From Methanobacteriota archaeon (lineage in GTDB: Archaea > Halobacteriota > Methanosarcinia > Methanosarcinales > Methanosarcinaceae): 64,000 nucleotides of DNA. This document shows positions 35,125 to 43,705 of this stretch, piece by piece. The position numbers were made by a program, and so were the translations under genes. Numbering within the stretch: position 1 is the first letter of the stretch; the number at the start of each line of letters is the position of its first letter. The stretch lies in the NCBI GenBank assembly GCA_023399215.1, contig JAEWQJ010000010.1, forward strand, positions 13,639-77,638, read 5' to 3'. A model generated the notes under the pieces. That model was given only the letters and a program-made list of their open reading frames with translations. It did not search any database and was not told the origin of the DNA.

Positions 35125-35949
35125 TCAGGCAACTGTAATTCCGAACGTAACAGGGTTTTCTGGATCATCAGAAATGTAAATGTATAGTGTTTCTGAAGAA
35201 CTAACATCAGCTGCGTAATCTGCCTGTATTTTCTGTTCAAAAGTAAATTTATTGTCCAGAATAATTTCATACCTGTATTGTCCCAACTCGGCGTTTATTT
35301 TCGGTGAGGAAATCTTTTCCTCAGGGTCTATTGTGTAGTTTTCTTTGAACACGGACTTATTATTAAAATCAAAAATCTCAATAGACATTACATGCTTTTT
35401 GGAATCACTGTTTATGAGGAAAAATTGTAAAGGATCAATTTCCATCTTTTCCAGCCTTTCCTTTTCTTTTTCCCAATCTTGCATAAATACAATGTAAACT
35501 GTTTTGCCATTATATTTCTCATCAGTGGGTCTAATGTTATATGTCACATTCCTGGGTTTTCCCAGCCCAACAGACCCACAAAAGCTGTTTTTTTGTAAAT
35601 ATAAGTCAGCTCTACTCTCATTATACCCTACAATAGGTCCCGCATAAAAGTATTCATCTTCAGTGTATCTGGACGCCTCCTGGATTCGAACTTCATATTC
35701 TTCTCCCATTAATCTAAGAAATACATGGCCACTGTCTGCGGCTTTCCTGAGTTTATCAATATCTATAGTTACTGTTTCAAAATCATCCAAATCTTTCGAG
35801 AACTCAAGAAAACTGCTGTTGTTAAACTCTATTTTTTGAATTATATCATTGTCGTCCGGGATGTCTTCGTTGCTAGAGCCAGAATAAACAGAAAAAACGG
35901 CAATTCCCAATAAAATAAATATTGCAGCGGCTAGAATTTTAAAATGCAT
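35125..35949 (-). CDS. Exported protein, paralogue 2
   Basis: A 274-residue relative of the preceding gene, sharing the anchor (LAAAIFILLGIAVFSVYSGS), the VTIDIDKLRKAADSGHVFLR/LMGEEYEVRIQ segment and the C-terminal ENYTIDPEEKISSP and YRYEIILDNKFTFEQKI stretches at high similarity. It lacks the roughly 50-residue insert near the N-terminus of paralogue 1. The two arose by tandem duplication. Its ribosome binding site (GAGG) is contained in a 16-bp unit repeated four times upstream. Confidence 0.8.
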   Translation of the reverse strand: MHFKILAAAIFILLGIAVFSVYSGSSNEDIPDDNDIIQKIEFNNSSFLEFSKDLDDFETVTIDIDKLRKAADSGHVFLRLMGEEYEVRIQEASRYTEDEYFYAGPIVGYNESRADLYLQKNSFCGSVGLGKPRNVTYNIRPTDEKYNGKTVYIVFMQDWEKEKERLEKMEIDPLQFFLINSDSKKHVMSIEIFDFNNKSVFKENYTIDPEEKISSPKINAELGQYRYEIILDNKFTFEQKIQADYAADVSSSETLYIYISDDPENPVTFGITVA

Positions 35950-36012
35950 AACATTGCCTCAAAATAACATTGCCTCAAAATAACATTGCCTCAAAATAAC
36001 ATTGCCTCAAAA
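35949..36012 (-). repeat. 16-bp tandem repeat carrying the ribosome binding site, 4 copies
   Basis: On the minus strand the unit TTTTGAGGCAATGTTA is repeated four times exactly, the last copy running into the ATG of the exported-protein gene. Each copy holds a GAGG Shine-Dalgarno word and an out-of-place ATG. Only the copy nearest the gene is correctly placed for it. Confidence 0.9.
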
Positions 36013-36201
36013 ATTAATGAGTTACTATCTGTATTTGGTAGAATGTTTATCAAATTATCTAACAAAACAAAAAGAGTTAGAAAAACAAAAAATATGCTAT
36101 GAAGTAACAGGAACACAAGTTAAGCGTTATTCCGCTAAAAGGCTATTTTAAAGGTTATTTTTTCGATTTAAATTGTTAAATGGCATTTTTCTTTTTGGGA
36201 G

Positions 36202-36747
36202 TTATTTCTTCAAGCCTCGAAGCACGTTCTGCAGAAAGCCCTTCTTTTCAAAATACTGCTGATGATATTCTTCGGCCATATAGAATTCCGAAACCGGCAC
36301 AATCTCGGTAACTATCGGGTTTTTGAAAAACCCTGATCGTTCTAGCTTTTCTTTTGAAGCTAACGCAGCATCTTTTTGCTTCTCGTCATGGTAAAAGATA
36401 ACTGAGCGGTATTGTTTTCCGACATCAGGGCCCTGTCTGTCCTTTGTAGTAGGGTCATGGATTTTCCAGAAGACATCAAGTAAGGTTTCATAAGACACCA
36501 CTTTTGGGTCAAAAATCACGCGAACTGCTTCGGCATGCCCGGTATCAAGGGTGCAGACCTGTTCATAAGTAGGGCGTTCAAAATGCCCACCACTGAAGCC
36601 AACCGCAGTTGCGACCACACCTTTAACCTGCCTGAAAGCCTCTTCAATGCCCCAGAAGCAACCTGCAGCAAAGGTTGCTTTTTCCAGGCCACTTCCGGGA
36701 TTTTCAAAAAAATCAGGATTTAATTCAGTTTTTTGATTTTCTTCCAC
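36202..36747 (-). CDS. msrA: Peptide methionine-S-sulfoxide reductase MsrA
   Basis: A 181-residue MsrA that reduces methionine-S-sulfoxide in damaged proteins. The catalytic FAAGCFWGIEEAF motif has the nucleophilic Cys at about residue 30, then VGFSGGHFERPTYEQVCT, DTGHAEAVRVIFDP, HDPTTKDRQGPDVGKQYRS and FYMAEEYHQQYFEKKG, all canonical. No resolving Cys occurs in the usual C-terminal position, so recycling may use thioredoxin directly or Cys in VCTLDTGH. A GTG start follows GGGGGGA. It is 21 bases after the PEBP lipoprotein gene, so the two are probably co-transcribed. Confidence 0.95.
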   Translation of the reverse strand: MEENQKTELNPDFFENPGSGLEKATFAAGCFWGIEEAFRQVKGVVATAVGFSGGHFERPTYEQVCTLDTGHAEAVRVIFDPKVVSYETLLDVFWKIHDPTTKDRQGPDVGKQYRSVIFYHDEKQKDAALASKEKLERSGFFKNPIVTEIVPVSEFYMAEEYHQQYFEKKGFLQNVLRGLKK

Positions 36748-36768
36748 TCTTTTCCCCCCATAAGAAAA

Positions 36769-37362
36769 TCATTTTTTTCTGTATTTCCCCATCAACTCTC
36801 CTTCAGCAATAATATGTCCTATCATTTCATTTTCAAGGTCTTTTCTTCCTGACCCTGCCTTAAGATCCAGATTCTTGTCCAGAGCATAGACCCGGAAGAA
36901 ATACCTGTGAGTACCTGAGGGTGGGCATGGCCCTCCATATCCAATTTCCTTGAAATCGTTTAAACCCTCGACCCCAGGTATACTGTCTTCTTCTATTTTC
37001 GCCACAGGCTCTATGTTCCAGATAATCCAGTGTGTGAATGTCTTAGTAGGAGCATCAGGATCGTCTACTATGAGTACTAAACTCTCAGCCTGTTCAGGAA
37101 TGCCTTCGAATTCCAGAGGCGGATTTATATTTTGTCCATCACAGGTGTACTTTTCTGGGATACTACCATTGGATGTAAATGCACTGCTAGAAACTTTTAT
37201 ACTTTGAATGTTCATGCTTTCATCCCCTTTACCGGTTTCGGGAAACTCCTTATTTACAGGTGCCTGGGCTTTCTCATTTTGGACGCATCCCGAAATGAAA
37301 ACCATTGCTGCAAACAAGAATATCAGAACAACTGCACCGGTCTTTCTGTTCATAGATGGCAC
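36769..37362 (-). CDS. PEBP/YbhB-family lipoprotein
   Basis: A 197-residue phosphatidylethanolamine-binding-protein family member, exported and lipid-anchored. The N-terminus has a hydrophobic helix ending in a lipobox (VFISGCVQNE), then a linker. The PEBP core shows IPEKYTCDGQNINPPLEFEG, LVLIVDDPDAPTKTFTHWII and GYGGPCPPSGTHRYFFRVYA, which build the family's ligand pocket (DPDAP, GxPCPPSGTHRY). YbhB-type proteins have no settled role. The start is a GTG at 37362 or an ATG at 37353. It precedes msrA in the same run, hinting at a cell-envelope or stress link. Confidence 0.9.
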   Translation of the reverse strand: MPSMNRKTGAVVLIFLFAAMVFISGCVQNEKAQAPVNKEFPETGKGDESMNIQSIKVSSSAFTSNGSIPEKYTCDGQNINPPLEFEGIPEQAESLVLIVDDPDAPTKTFTHWIIWNIEPVAKIEEDSIPGVEGLNDFKEIGYGGPCPPSGTHRYFFRVYALDKNLDLKAGSGRKDLENEMIGHIIAEGELMGKYRKK

Positions 37363-37529
37363 CAGCTCCTGATAGCAGGAAAACTGCTCAACACTGAAAT
37401 ATTAAAGCTAAAGAGATATAACTTTAAGGCTTAAAGCTAAGGCTGGGCTATAATTATTTTCAAAAGACTGGTTCCTGTAGTACAGTTAGAGACCTGGTTT
37501 GAAATGTATCCTCTTTCAGTACTCAAATT

Positions 37530-37661
37530 TCAAGCAAGAGCTTTGGCAAGTACGAGGTCGGCTCCTCCGCTAACCTCGTCATAAAGCCTTACATTAAATC
37601 TCAGACGAAAAGCCCTGCAGCCGTCCCGGACCTGCGGACTGATGCCCTGAGAGAAAAACAT
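37530..37661 (-). CDS. Small ORF coupled to the zinc-ribbon gene
   Basis: This 43-codon frame begins with an ATG that immediately follows the TGA of the upstream zinc-ribbon gene, the layout expected for translational coupling. Its sequence (GISPQVRDGCRAFRLRFNVR, then YDEVSGGADLVLAKALA) is more GC-rich than the surrounding spacer and reads like coding DNA. No family is recognised; it could also be the decayed end of a longer protein. Confidence 0.4.
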   Translation of the reverse strand: MFFSQGISPQVRDGCRAFRLRFNVRLYDEVSGGADLVLAKALA

Positions 37662-37868
37662 TCAGTCTTCCACATCAAGGGATTGAATAATATCGTGGAC
37701 TGTAAGTTCTCCTTTAGCTACGCGCTGAACAAGTGGATAGATATATGAGCAATCGTCCATTGCAGCCCAGCGTGCTTCTCCTACCCGTCTTACAACTTCA
37801 TCCAGTATTTCACCACATTTGTTGCAGTATCTTCCTTCACTCTCTGCTCCACAACTTTCGCATTTCAT
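37662..37868 (-). CDS. Small zinc-ribbon protein
   Basis: A 68-residue protein opening with a treble-clef zinc ribbon (KCESCGAESEGRYCNKCGEI, two CxxC pairs). It is followed by a helical tail (VVRRVGEARWAAMDDCSYIY, then VAKGELTVHDIIQSLDVED). The start at 37868 follows GGGGGAA; the longer frame to 37961 is unlikely. Function unknown; such proteins often bind nucleic acids or protein partners. Confidence 0.7.
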   Translation of the reverse strand: MKCESCGAESEGRYCNKCGEILDEVVRRVGEARWAAMDDCSYIYPLVQRVAKGELTVHDIIQSLDVED

Positions 37869-38025
37869 AAAAATTCCCCCATAATCTATGGGAACGTAGG
37901 AAATAAATAAATTATGGTGATATGTGAGCATATTTGTACAGTCTGGAGAACTCAGAGGCAAAAAAGAGAAATCTAAATCCGGACAAAATAAAATTACTTT
38001 AAAATTACTTCAAAATTACTACAAA

Positions 38026-38132
38026 GCTGTTCACTATAGGGGCTGTTAATTATAGGGCTGTTAATTATAGGGCTGTTCACTATACTGTTAATTAGAATGC
38101 TGTTCACTATAATGCTGTTCACTATAATGCTA
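38026..38132. repeat. Degenerate 15-16-bp tandem repeat
   Basis: Units such as GCTGTTAATTATAGG and GCTGTTCACTATAAT are repeated about seven times. It lies in the 400-base spacer upstream of the zinc-ribbon gene, which otherwise holds nothing recognisable. Confidence 0.8.
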
Positions 38133-38276
38133 TTAAATCCGCTAACCTCGTATATTTAATATTTTAAATTCAAGCGGCAGGAAATTCGATTATTTGATTT
38201 ATTGAAGCATATAGAGAGGCATAAATAACTGATTTTTCCTGCCCTGTTATCTCCACTGAACATTTCCAGACCGCAA

Positions 38277-39155
38277 TCAAGCAAGATTGGCAAGAATTTC
38301 TTCGATTTCCTCAACCCCTGAGCTTTTCACAGTTATTTCTTCCCTGCCGCGTACCCCTAACCCAAGTTCTACCGCTCTTTTGATCTGAGACTGAGCCCAG
38401 ACTGAATTTTCCTGGATTTTCGGAACCGTACCAAGAGTTTTCAGGAGAGCAAGACCCACAGCGTCATTTGCGACCACATCCGAGCTTGCCATTACAATGC
38501 CAGGCTCTCTGAGAGTTCCAAGATCCGGGCCTCCGGTCACAAAGCACTTTGTAGCATCCGAAATATAAAAATCCGGCTTATAAACAAGATTTGATTCGGC
38601 AATCATATTCCCAAAAAGTACGTCCATGTGTTGGCCGTGAGGAAGCTGTCTCCTGTCCGGGTCTGCAGTTATGCTTATCTGAGATTTCAAGCCCATGGTA
38701 AAGGTTGCAGTCCAGTGAGTCTTGATTACAGGAAGCGCAATCACATAATCTACCGAATCAAGAAATTCGGGAACATAAAACCCTACAGTCCAGGAGGAAG
38801 CACCATCGGGTTTCATATGATGGCGTTTCATGCGATCAAAGGTAAGGATTTCGTCTGCTCCTTCTGCTTCCGCAGCCTGCCAGAGACCAAGCTTCCTTAG
38901 TACCATTTCGGTATTCAGCGTGGTCATTGATTTCTCAGCAACAATAATTTTTTCGGGATTGCACTTTCTTGCTTCCCGTATAGCTCCCTTCAGAATTTCG
39001 GGATTTGTCGAGCCAGGAGGCGGATCTGCAGTATTTGCATTCGGTCTGATCAGTACAGTAGACCCTTTTTTAATCCCAAGCCCTCCTACAAGCTCTATTG
39101 CGATTCTTAAGGATTCCATAGTGTCTTTATTTCTTGAAAGCCCAACAACTGCCAT
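38277..39155 (-). CDS. DUF362 family protein
   Basis: A 292-residue DUF362 protein. The family core is visible: VLIRPNANTADPPPGSTNPE, IIVAEKSMTTLNTEMVLRKL, YVIALPVIKTHWTATFTMGL with KSQIS, and VMASSDVVANDAVGLALLKT. Many DUF362 proteins carry ferredoxin domains; this one does not. The ATG at 39155 is preceded by GGGAG at 8-base spacing, so the upstream GTG (39170) is unlikely. The function is not established. Confidence 0.85.
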   Translation of the reverse strand: MAVVGLSRNKDTMESLRIAIELVGGLGIKKGSTVLIRPNANTADPPPGSTNPEILKGAIREARKCNPEKIIVAEKSMTTLNTEMVLRKLGLWQAAEAEGADEILTFDRMKRHHMKPDGASSWTVGFYVPEFLDSVDYVIALPVIKTHWTATFTMGLKSQISITADPDRRQLPHGQHMDVLFGNMIAESNLVYKPDFYISDATKCFVTGGPDLGTLREPGIVMASSDVVANDAVGLALLKTLGTVPKIQENSVWAQSQIKRAVELGLGVRGREEITVKSSGVEEIEEILANLA

Positions 39156-39378
39156 ACTCAAAACTCCCACATAGTAATATGTAGCCAGAAATATAAAAAT
39201 AAGGAAGCTGGTTGAGCTCTTAATAGAGAAGGTTGTGAGCTTCCAAAAAAATTATAAATTAAAAATAATAAAATAGATAATTTGTAAAACTACATAGAAA
39301 CTTTCATTCCAGGTTATACTTCCTGTGAATGAGCCTGCGCCAACAGCAGGAAAATCTGAAAATTGCCAGGTAAAGGAA

Positions 39379-40578
39379 TTACTGGTTCAGTTTACACTCA
39401 CACATCTCTATAAGCGCCCCTTCTCCAATCCTTGACCCGCGTGCAATAAGCGTATCTCCTGCCTGAACAACCGTATTACCTTTCGGGGCGTAGACCCAGC
39501 GGTCAGCCCTTTTGATTGCCATTACATGCAGCCCGGTTTCTGTCTCAAGCTTCAATTCAGAAAAAGTCTTCCCGACTATAGGAGAGCATTTCTCGACCTG
39601 GAGTCTGGTTATAACTTCTTCGGAATTTCTGACTGCGAGGGTGATAATAGGGTGGAGTTCTATGTCCCTGAGAACGGTATCCGCAATTCCGTAGGCAGCA
39701 TCGGAAATAGCTTCAGAGGCACTTGCAAGGTGGAGGATTCCCCTGAGCATGTTCACATCTTCAAAATGCTTTGCGGTTTCAAGCACCCAGTGCTGAAGTT
39801 CGTATTTCATAGAATCCATTTCGGACTCCAGGGCACTAACCTCATACGCTATATCTTCGTTGTCAAAAAGAATAGCAGAGTATGCAAGCCCTACCGAGAG
39901 TTCGGACATATTCTTCATATCCACGATAATATCCACGGCATGCTCAAGATCTTTTAAAAGCTTATCGTGCTCGATTTCCTTTGGTACGAATTTCTTTGTT
40001 GTGGCCATCTCGAAAAATAGTGTGACTCCTTCATCATGCCCTCTGGCAATCAAAACATCTCCTTGCCGAAGGCGAGTTTCCTTGTCAGGGTCATAAATCC
40101 AGTCCTCATTTCTCCTGATAGCAATAATCCACATACCTGTCTCGATATCAAGTTCAAGGTCACCAAGCGTACGTCCTACCATTGAAGATTCTGCGGCGAC
40201 TGTTGCCCTGACTATGGTCTCTTCCGCTTCCCTGAGAGCGACTTTCAGTTCCATCGGAATTCCCATGTTCATGAGAACTATCTTGGCAATATCGCCTGCG
40301 GCATTAGCGATATTTTCCGAACACGCAGCAACCTGTAAAACTCCCAGGAGGCCTTCGGCCTCATCAACCCTGCGTGTGCTTAACATCGCGGCCATCTTAA
40401 TGTGATAATCGAGGGTATCCATCTTATCTTCAAGATTGAGTACCTCTTCTGCAACGTCCTCATCATCGTAAATCATTGCAGAGTATGCAAGGTCTACCAT
40501 GAGTTCGGAAGTATCCTTCATCTCAGTCAAAAGATCCTTGAGGTTCTTTGGACTGTATCTGAATTCTTTAGGGAACAT
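39379..40578 (-). CDS. Tandem PhoU-TrkA_C regulatory protein of the MgtE transporter
   Basis: A 399-residue protein built from two copies of the same module. Each has a PhoU-like helical segment (SELMVDLAYSAMIYDDEDVA and SELSVGLAYSAILFDNEDIA) and a TrkA_C/RCK_C domain (TGMWIIAIRRNEDWIYDPDK, GDVLIARGHDEG; TGLHVMAIKRADRWVYAPKG, GDTLIARGSRIG). It has no membrane segment. TrkA_C domains bind ligands that gate cation transporters, and the two adjacent upstream genes encode the halves of an MgtE/SLC41 transporter, so it probably regulates them from the cytosol. The internal repeat shows it arose by fusion of a duplicated gene. Confidence 0.88.
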   Translation of the reverse strand: MFPKEFRYSPKNLKDLLTEMKDTSELMVDLAYSAMIYDDEDVAEEVLNLEDKMDTLDYHIKMAAMLSTRRVDEAEGLLGVLQVAACSENIANAAGDIAKIVLMNMGIPMELKVALREAEETIVRATVAAESSMVGRTLGDLELDIETGMWIIAIRRNEDWIYDPDKETRLRQGDVLIARGHDEGVTLFFEMATTKKFVPKEIEHDKLLKDLEHAVDIIVDMKNMSELSVGLAYSAILFDNEDIAYEVSALESEMDSMKYELQHWVLETAKHFEDVNMLRGILHLASASEAISDAAYGIADTVLRDIELHPIITLAVRNSEEVITRLQVEKCSPIVGKTFSELKLETETGLHVMAIKRADRWVYAPKGNTVVQAGDTLIARGSRIGEGALIEMCECKLNQ

Positions 40579-40739
40579 GGTCTCTAGATCAACTCTACCT
40601 TATGCTGGTGTATATGGGTATATACTTAATAGTAATTATTAATTATTAATTTTTGATAACTCAGGTTTTAAGAACCTGGCTAAAATATTATGAACTAATT
40701 ATATTAGAACTAACATTTAATTACTATGTTACAATATTT

Positions 40740-41318
40740 TTATAAAATATTTAACAAGTAAAGGGCTACAAAAATCCCCGTAACCCCAACGAGGTCTCCA
40801 AGGCTTGCAATGAAAGGAATGACCGTATCATCAGGATCTATCCCGAATCTGTGGGAAATAAAAGCTATGGCGACAGTTGCAGAATACACGACGGCAAGTT
40901 CTATAATAACGGCAATGAGGCTGATTTTCAGAAGGGTAAGATAAGGCATCTCAAACCCCAGGAAACTGCTTGCCATAAAAACCAGTATGCTGACAGAAAT
41001 TGAAGAAACAAATCCTACGATTGCAGCTGCAATAACGCTATTGTGTACAACCGGATTACTCCTGATATTGTCTCCAAGCCCCATATGGAAAGCCGAAGAA
41101 AGCCTGGCTCCAAGCATGCTGCCGGTATCTCCTCCGATCTTGATAAGGGAAGGAATAAGAATCAGTATCGCTGGCATAGATATAAGGCTTTTTTCTCTTG
41201 AGTTCAGGATCTGTCCTACAACAATTCCCATCACACATGTAACTATAAGTACTGGTAACCCGCGCTGAATGATACCGTTTATTGTGTAGTAAGGAGTCTG
41301 ACGCCCTGTCTTCCTCAA
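40740..41318 (-). CDS. MgtE/SLC41-type divalent cation transporter, second half
   Basis: A 192-residue membrane protein with about five helices. It carries the MgtE signature LIKIGGDTGSMLGARLSSAF followed by HMGLGD (the P..x..GN/D..S..G.RL...H.GL motif), where acidic and polar residues line the ion path. The cytoplasmic N- and CBS domains of bacterial MgtE are absent. Its start overlaps the end of the previous gene by four bases (ATGA), so the two are translated together. One subunit each would rebuild the two-domain layout of SLC41. Confidence 0.88.
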   Translation of the reverse strand: MRKTGRQTPYYTINGIIQRGLPVLIVTCVMGIVVGQILNSREKSLISMPAILILIPSLIKIGGDTGSMLGARLSSAFHMGLGDNIRSNPVVHNSVIAAAIVGFVSSISVSILVFMASSFLGFEMPYLTLLKISLIAVIIELAVVYSATVAIAFISHRFGIDPDDTVIPFIASLGDLVGVTGIFVALYLLNIL

Positions 41319-41941
41319 AACATCACCACCAGTTTTGCCGAGAGGAAAAGCATGAGCATAGAAACAATATCCCCGATAGTTGCAATCGATGGCGTAACAA
41401 CATTATCAGGATCAAAACCAAATCTAAACATTCCTACAGCCAGTAGAGCTGCAACAAAAGAGAGAATTACCCCGGATGTAAAGGCTGAAATCACACAGAT
41501 AAGGGTAAGTTTTAAGACTCCGGCACTTTCAAAGCCCAGAGCAAGAGTTACAAAGTGACCGAGGATTCCGAGAATAAAAGCGGTAATAACACTCAGGATC
41601 AGGGAACCGGAGATATTATTCATGAGTTCGGGATTATGCCTGTCGAGATCTGTAATCAGCCCCAGGTGAATTGCACTGCCAAGCCTTGAACCAAGGGTCG
41701 AGGAAATATTTCCCCTGAGCCCGAGCACCCCGGGATAAATCACAAGCAGTCCCGGGATCATTCCAAGTTCATCTGTCATTCCCGAAAGTATAATTCCTGC
41801 AACTACTCCCCCAACAGTAGCAATAAGTTCAAAAGGCAACGCCTCACGTACTATTGACGAAACACTAGCGTACTCGCTCAGATATTTATCAATATACTGG
41901 GATTCGAAAATATCTTCGTCCCTGTGAGACTCTGAGGGCAT
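41315..41941 (-). CDS. MgtE/SLC41-type divalent cation transporter, first half
   Basis: A 208-residue membrane protein related to the downstream gene. It has five hydrophobic helices and the signature LRGNISSTLGSRLGSAIHLG, matching the GN..S..GSRL...HLG core. A 40-residue polar N-terminus replaces the large regulatory domain of bacterial MgtE. It is first in the run of MgtE half, MgtE half, PhoU-TrkA_C. Mg2+ is the likely substrate by family; Co2+ or Ni2+ cannot be excluded. Confidence 0.88.
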   Translation of the reverse strand: MPSESHRDEDIFESQYIDKYLSEYASVSSIVREALPFELIATVGGVVAGIILSGMTDELGMIPGLLVIYPGVLGLRGNISSTLGSRLGSAIHLGLITDLDRHNPELMNNISGSLILSVITAFILGILGHFVTLALGFESAGVLKLTLICVISAFTSGVILSFVAALLAVGMFRFGFDPDNVVTPSIATIGDIVSMLMLFLSAKLVVMF

Positions 41942-42036
41942 GCGCTTGTATTATACACTAATAATATTAAAACAATCGCTAACTTCAGAAAAGGGAAGTC
42001 TATCCAAGAATTTTCTGCTTTGAGACCCACAGAACT

Positions 42037-42133
42037 GAATAATAAGTAAGAGAATGTTCAGTCTCAACTAGCCAGATAAGTTTTTTCGGTTTCCGGAAAA
42101 AAGATAATAACTTGCAGCCGTTACCCCATAGTT
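42037..42133. repeat. Direct repeat, left copy (flanks the DUF2971 gene)
   Basis: About 97 bases resembling 43378-43475, including AGTTTTTTCGGTTT and ATAACTTGCAGCC followed by TTACC. The right copy is the natural upstream region of the RAM-domain gene, so this left copy is a duplicated or left-behind promoter segment. Confidence 0.7.
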
Positions 42134-42169
42134 AAAATTTGAAATAGAAGACATTGTACATTTTGAATT

Positions 42170-43210
42170 TTACAGAAGTATGGATTTAGGACGGCTGTCA
42201 ATATATTTCTCTATGTCAATTATTGGACCCTCAATTTTTATTTCATATTTACGGGGAACTTCTTTAGCTTCATAGAAATTTACGTTAATACCTTCATTGA
42301 GATACTTTTTTTTGACTGTATTATAAACTAATTTAGCATCTTCATGAGTTATTCTCATCCCGAAAACAATACCTTCCAAATCTTCTTTTCGGTACTTCAA
42401 TAATCCTTTTTCGAATTCATCAGAAGAAAGCAGTCCATTAATTATGTCATTGCGAGTAATAATCATTCTATATTCTTCTTCATAATGCCAATCACAAAAC
42501 TTATTTAGTAAACATTTGGTAATCTTCAAGTCACTATCAGTGTCAAAGTAATTTACAATAGGACAAATTTTATCTTTTTTCTTATACGTAACTGTTAAAA
42601 ACTTCTTCCTATTAAACAAATTATGAAATGGATATACAACTGCTAATTGTAATGGAAGTGAATTATCACGACTATCAAACTCTAAATAATATTCACCTAA
42701 TTCATTATCCCAATCTTTTTTAGATCTAAAACGAAGGCATATGCCTTGATGAGAATCAGCATAGTGACTCCACATTAAAATATTATCATCTTTTCCACTA
42801 AAACAGCAAACTTTCGGCAAAGATTTTTTGAGTGAACATCCATGAAGATCAAGATCTATTTCAGTCATTGGATCATAACAAATTAAATCTCCATCTGTTG
42901 TCATTTTGCCTTGAGCAATTGCATCATCGATGTAGTGTTCTACTTCTTCTTGAGTAAAACCATAAAAATGCATAAGATAATTAATATGCTTTTCTCTTTT
43001 GCCATTCAAGCACCAATATGTTCTAGAATCATAAGGGTCATTAAATTTATCGGGCCTTCTGAAAAATAGTTGATTATTAGCTAAGTTCTCTATAGCATAA
43101 ATTATATCATTGCATTTACAATCCTTTTTTCTATCCTTGCATGTGCATTCCTTTTCTGTTTTAAGACTTTGATATTTATAAAATAATTTTTCTTCTACCA
43201 TTAGTATCAT
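42170..43210 (-). CDS. DUF2971 family protein (possible defence gene)
   Basis: A 346-residue DUF2971 protein. The hallmark pieces are present: LFYKYQSLK at the start, LFFRRPDKFNDPYDSRTYWC, then KVCCFSGKDDNILMWSHYAD with SHQGICLRF, and WHYEEEYRMIITRN before a helical end. A short Cys-rich insert (CTCKDRKKDCKC) near residue 20 is unusual and could bind metal. DUF2971 genes are frequent in phage-defence neighbourhoods, though their biochemistry is not settled. The gene is AT-rich, lacks a clear ribosome binding site, and sits between imperfect direct repeats, all signs of recent arrival. Confidence 0.82.
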   Translation of the reverse strand: MILMVEEKLFYKYQSLKTEKECTCKDRKKDCKCNDIIYAIENLANNQLFFRRPDKFNDPYDSRTYWCLNGKREKHINYLMHFYGFTQEEVEHYIDDAIAQGKMTTDGDLICYDPMTEIDLDLHGCSLKKSLPKVCCFSGKDDNILMWSHYADSHQGICLRFRSKKDWDNELGEYYLEFDSRDNSLPLQLAVVYPFHNLFNRKKFLTVTYKKKDKICPIVNYFDTDSDLKITKCLLNKFCDWHYEEEYRMIITRNDIINGLLSSDEFEKGLLKYRKEDLEGIVFGMRITHEDAKLVYNTVKKKYLNEGINVNFYEAKEVPRKYEIKIEGPIIDIEKYIDSRPKSILL

Positions 43211-43377
43211 AGTCGGATGATATATTTTTGAATATAAACATTTTGAAATTAACCAGAAATTGGATTTTCAAACGTGGACTTTTAATGCAAAAATGCGACA
43301 ATAATAAACAGAATGCAAGAAGTCCGTTAACTTTAAAAAGTCTAAAAATGTTAAGTTTTCAACCTTTGGAACCATGT

Positions 43378-43475
43378 GGATAATAAATTAAAGAGTGTTG
43401 AATCCCAACCAGGTCAATCAGTTTTTTCGGTTTTCGGATAAAAATAAATAACTTGCAGCCTTTACCTTATATACA
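43378..43475. repeat. Direct repeat, right copy (RAM-gene promoter region)
   Basis: About 98 bases matching the left copy at 42037-42133 at roughly three in four positions by eye. It ends at the ATG of the RAM-domain gene and includes a TATA-like CTTATATAC at 43465-43473. Confidence 0.7.
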
Positions 43476-43705
43476 TGGTAGTAGGGATCACAATGATAAA
43501 CGTGCTGCCAGGTTATGAAAAGGCAGCATACCGAGAATTGAAGAACATCGAGGGAATTAAGGATGTTTACCATGTCTTTGGGGAGTATGACTTTGTAATA
43601 ATAATAGATGTTGAAGACATGACTATCCTGAACGACGTGGTAGATAGAGTCAGGGAAAGCGAAACCGTAATAACTACCAAGACAATTGTCGGAGCAGAAC
43701 TTTAA
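43475..43705 (+). CDS. Stand-alone RAM (Lrp/AsnC ligand-binding) domain protein
   Basis: A 76-residue RAM domain without the DNA-binding half of Lrp/AsnC regulators. It has the beta-alpha-beta pattern GITMINVLPGYEKAAYRELK, EGIKDVYHVFGEYDFVIIID and VVDRVRESETVITTKTIVGA. Such small proteins bind amino acids and may join full-length Lrp-type partners or enzymes. There is no Shine-Dalgarno sequence and the TATA-like element almost touches the ATG; a second ATG at 43493 (AGGGATC upstream) may be the true start. It stands alone. Confidence 0.88.
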   Translation: MVVGITMINVLPGYEKAAYRELKNIEGIKDVYHVFGEYDFVIIIDVEDMTILNDVVDRVRESETVITTKTIVGAEL

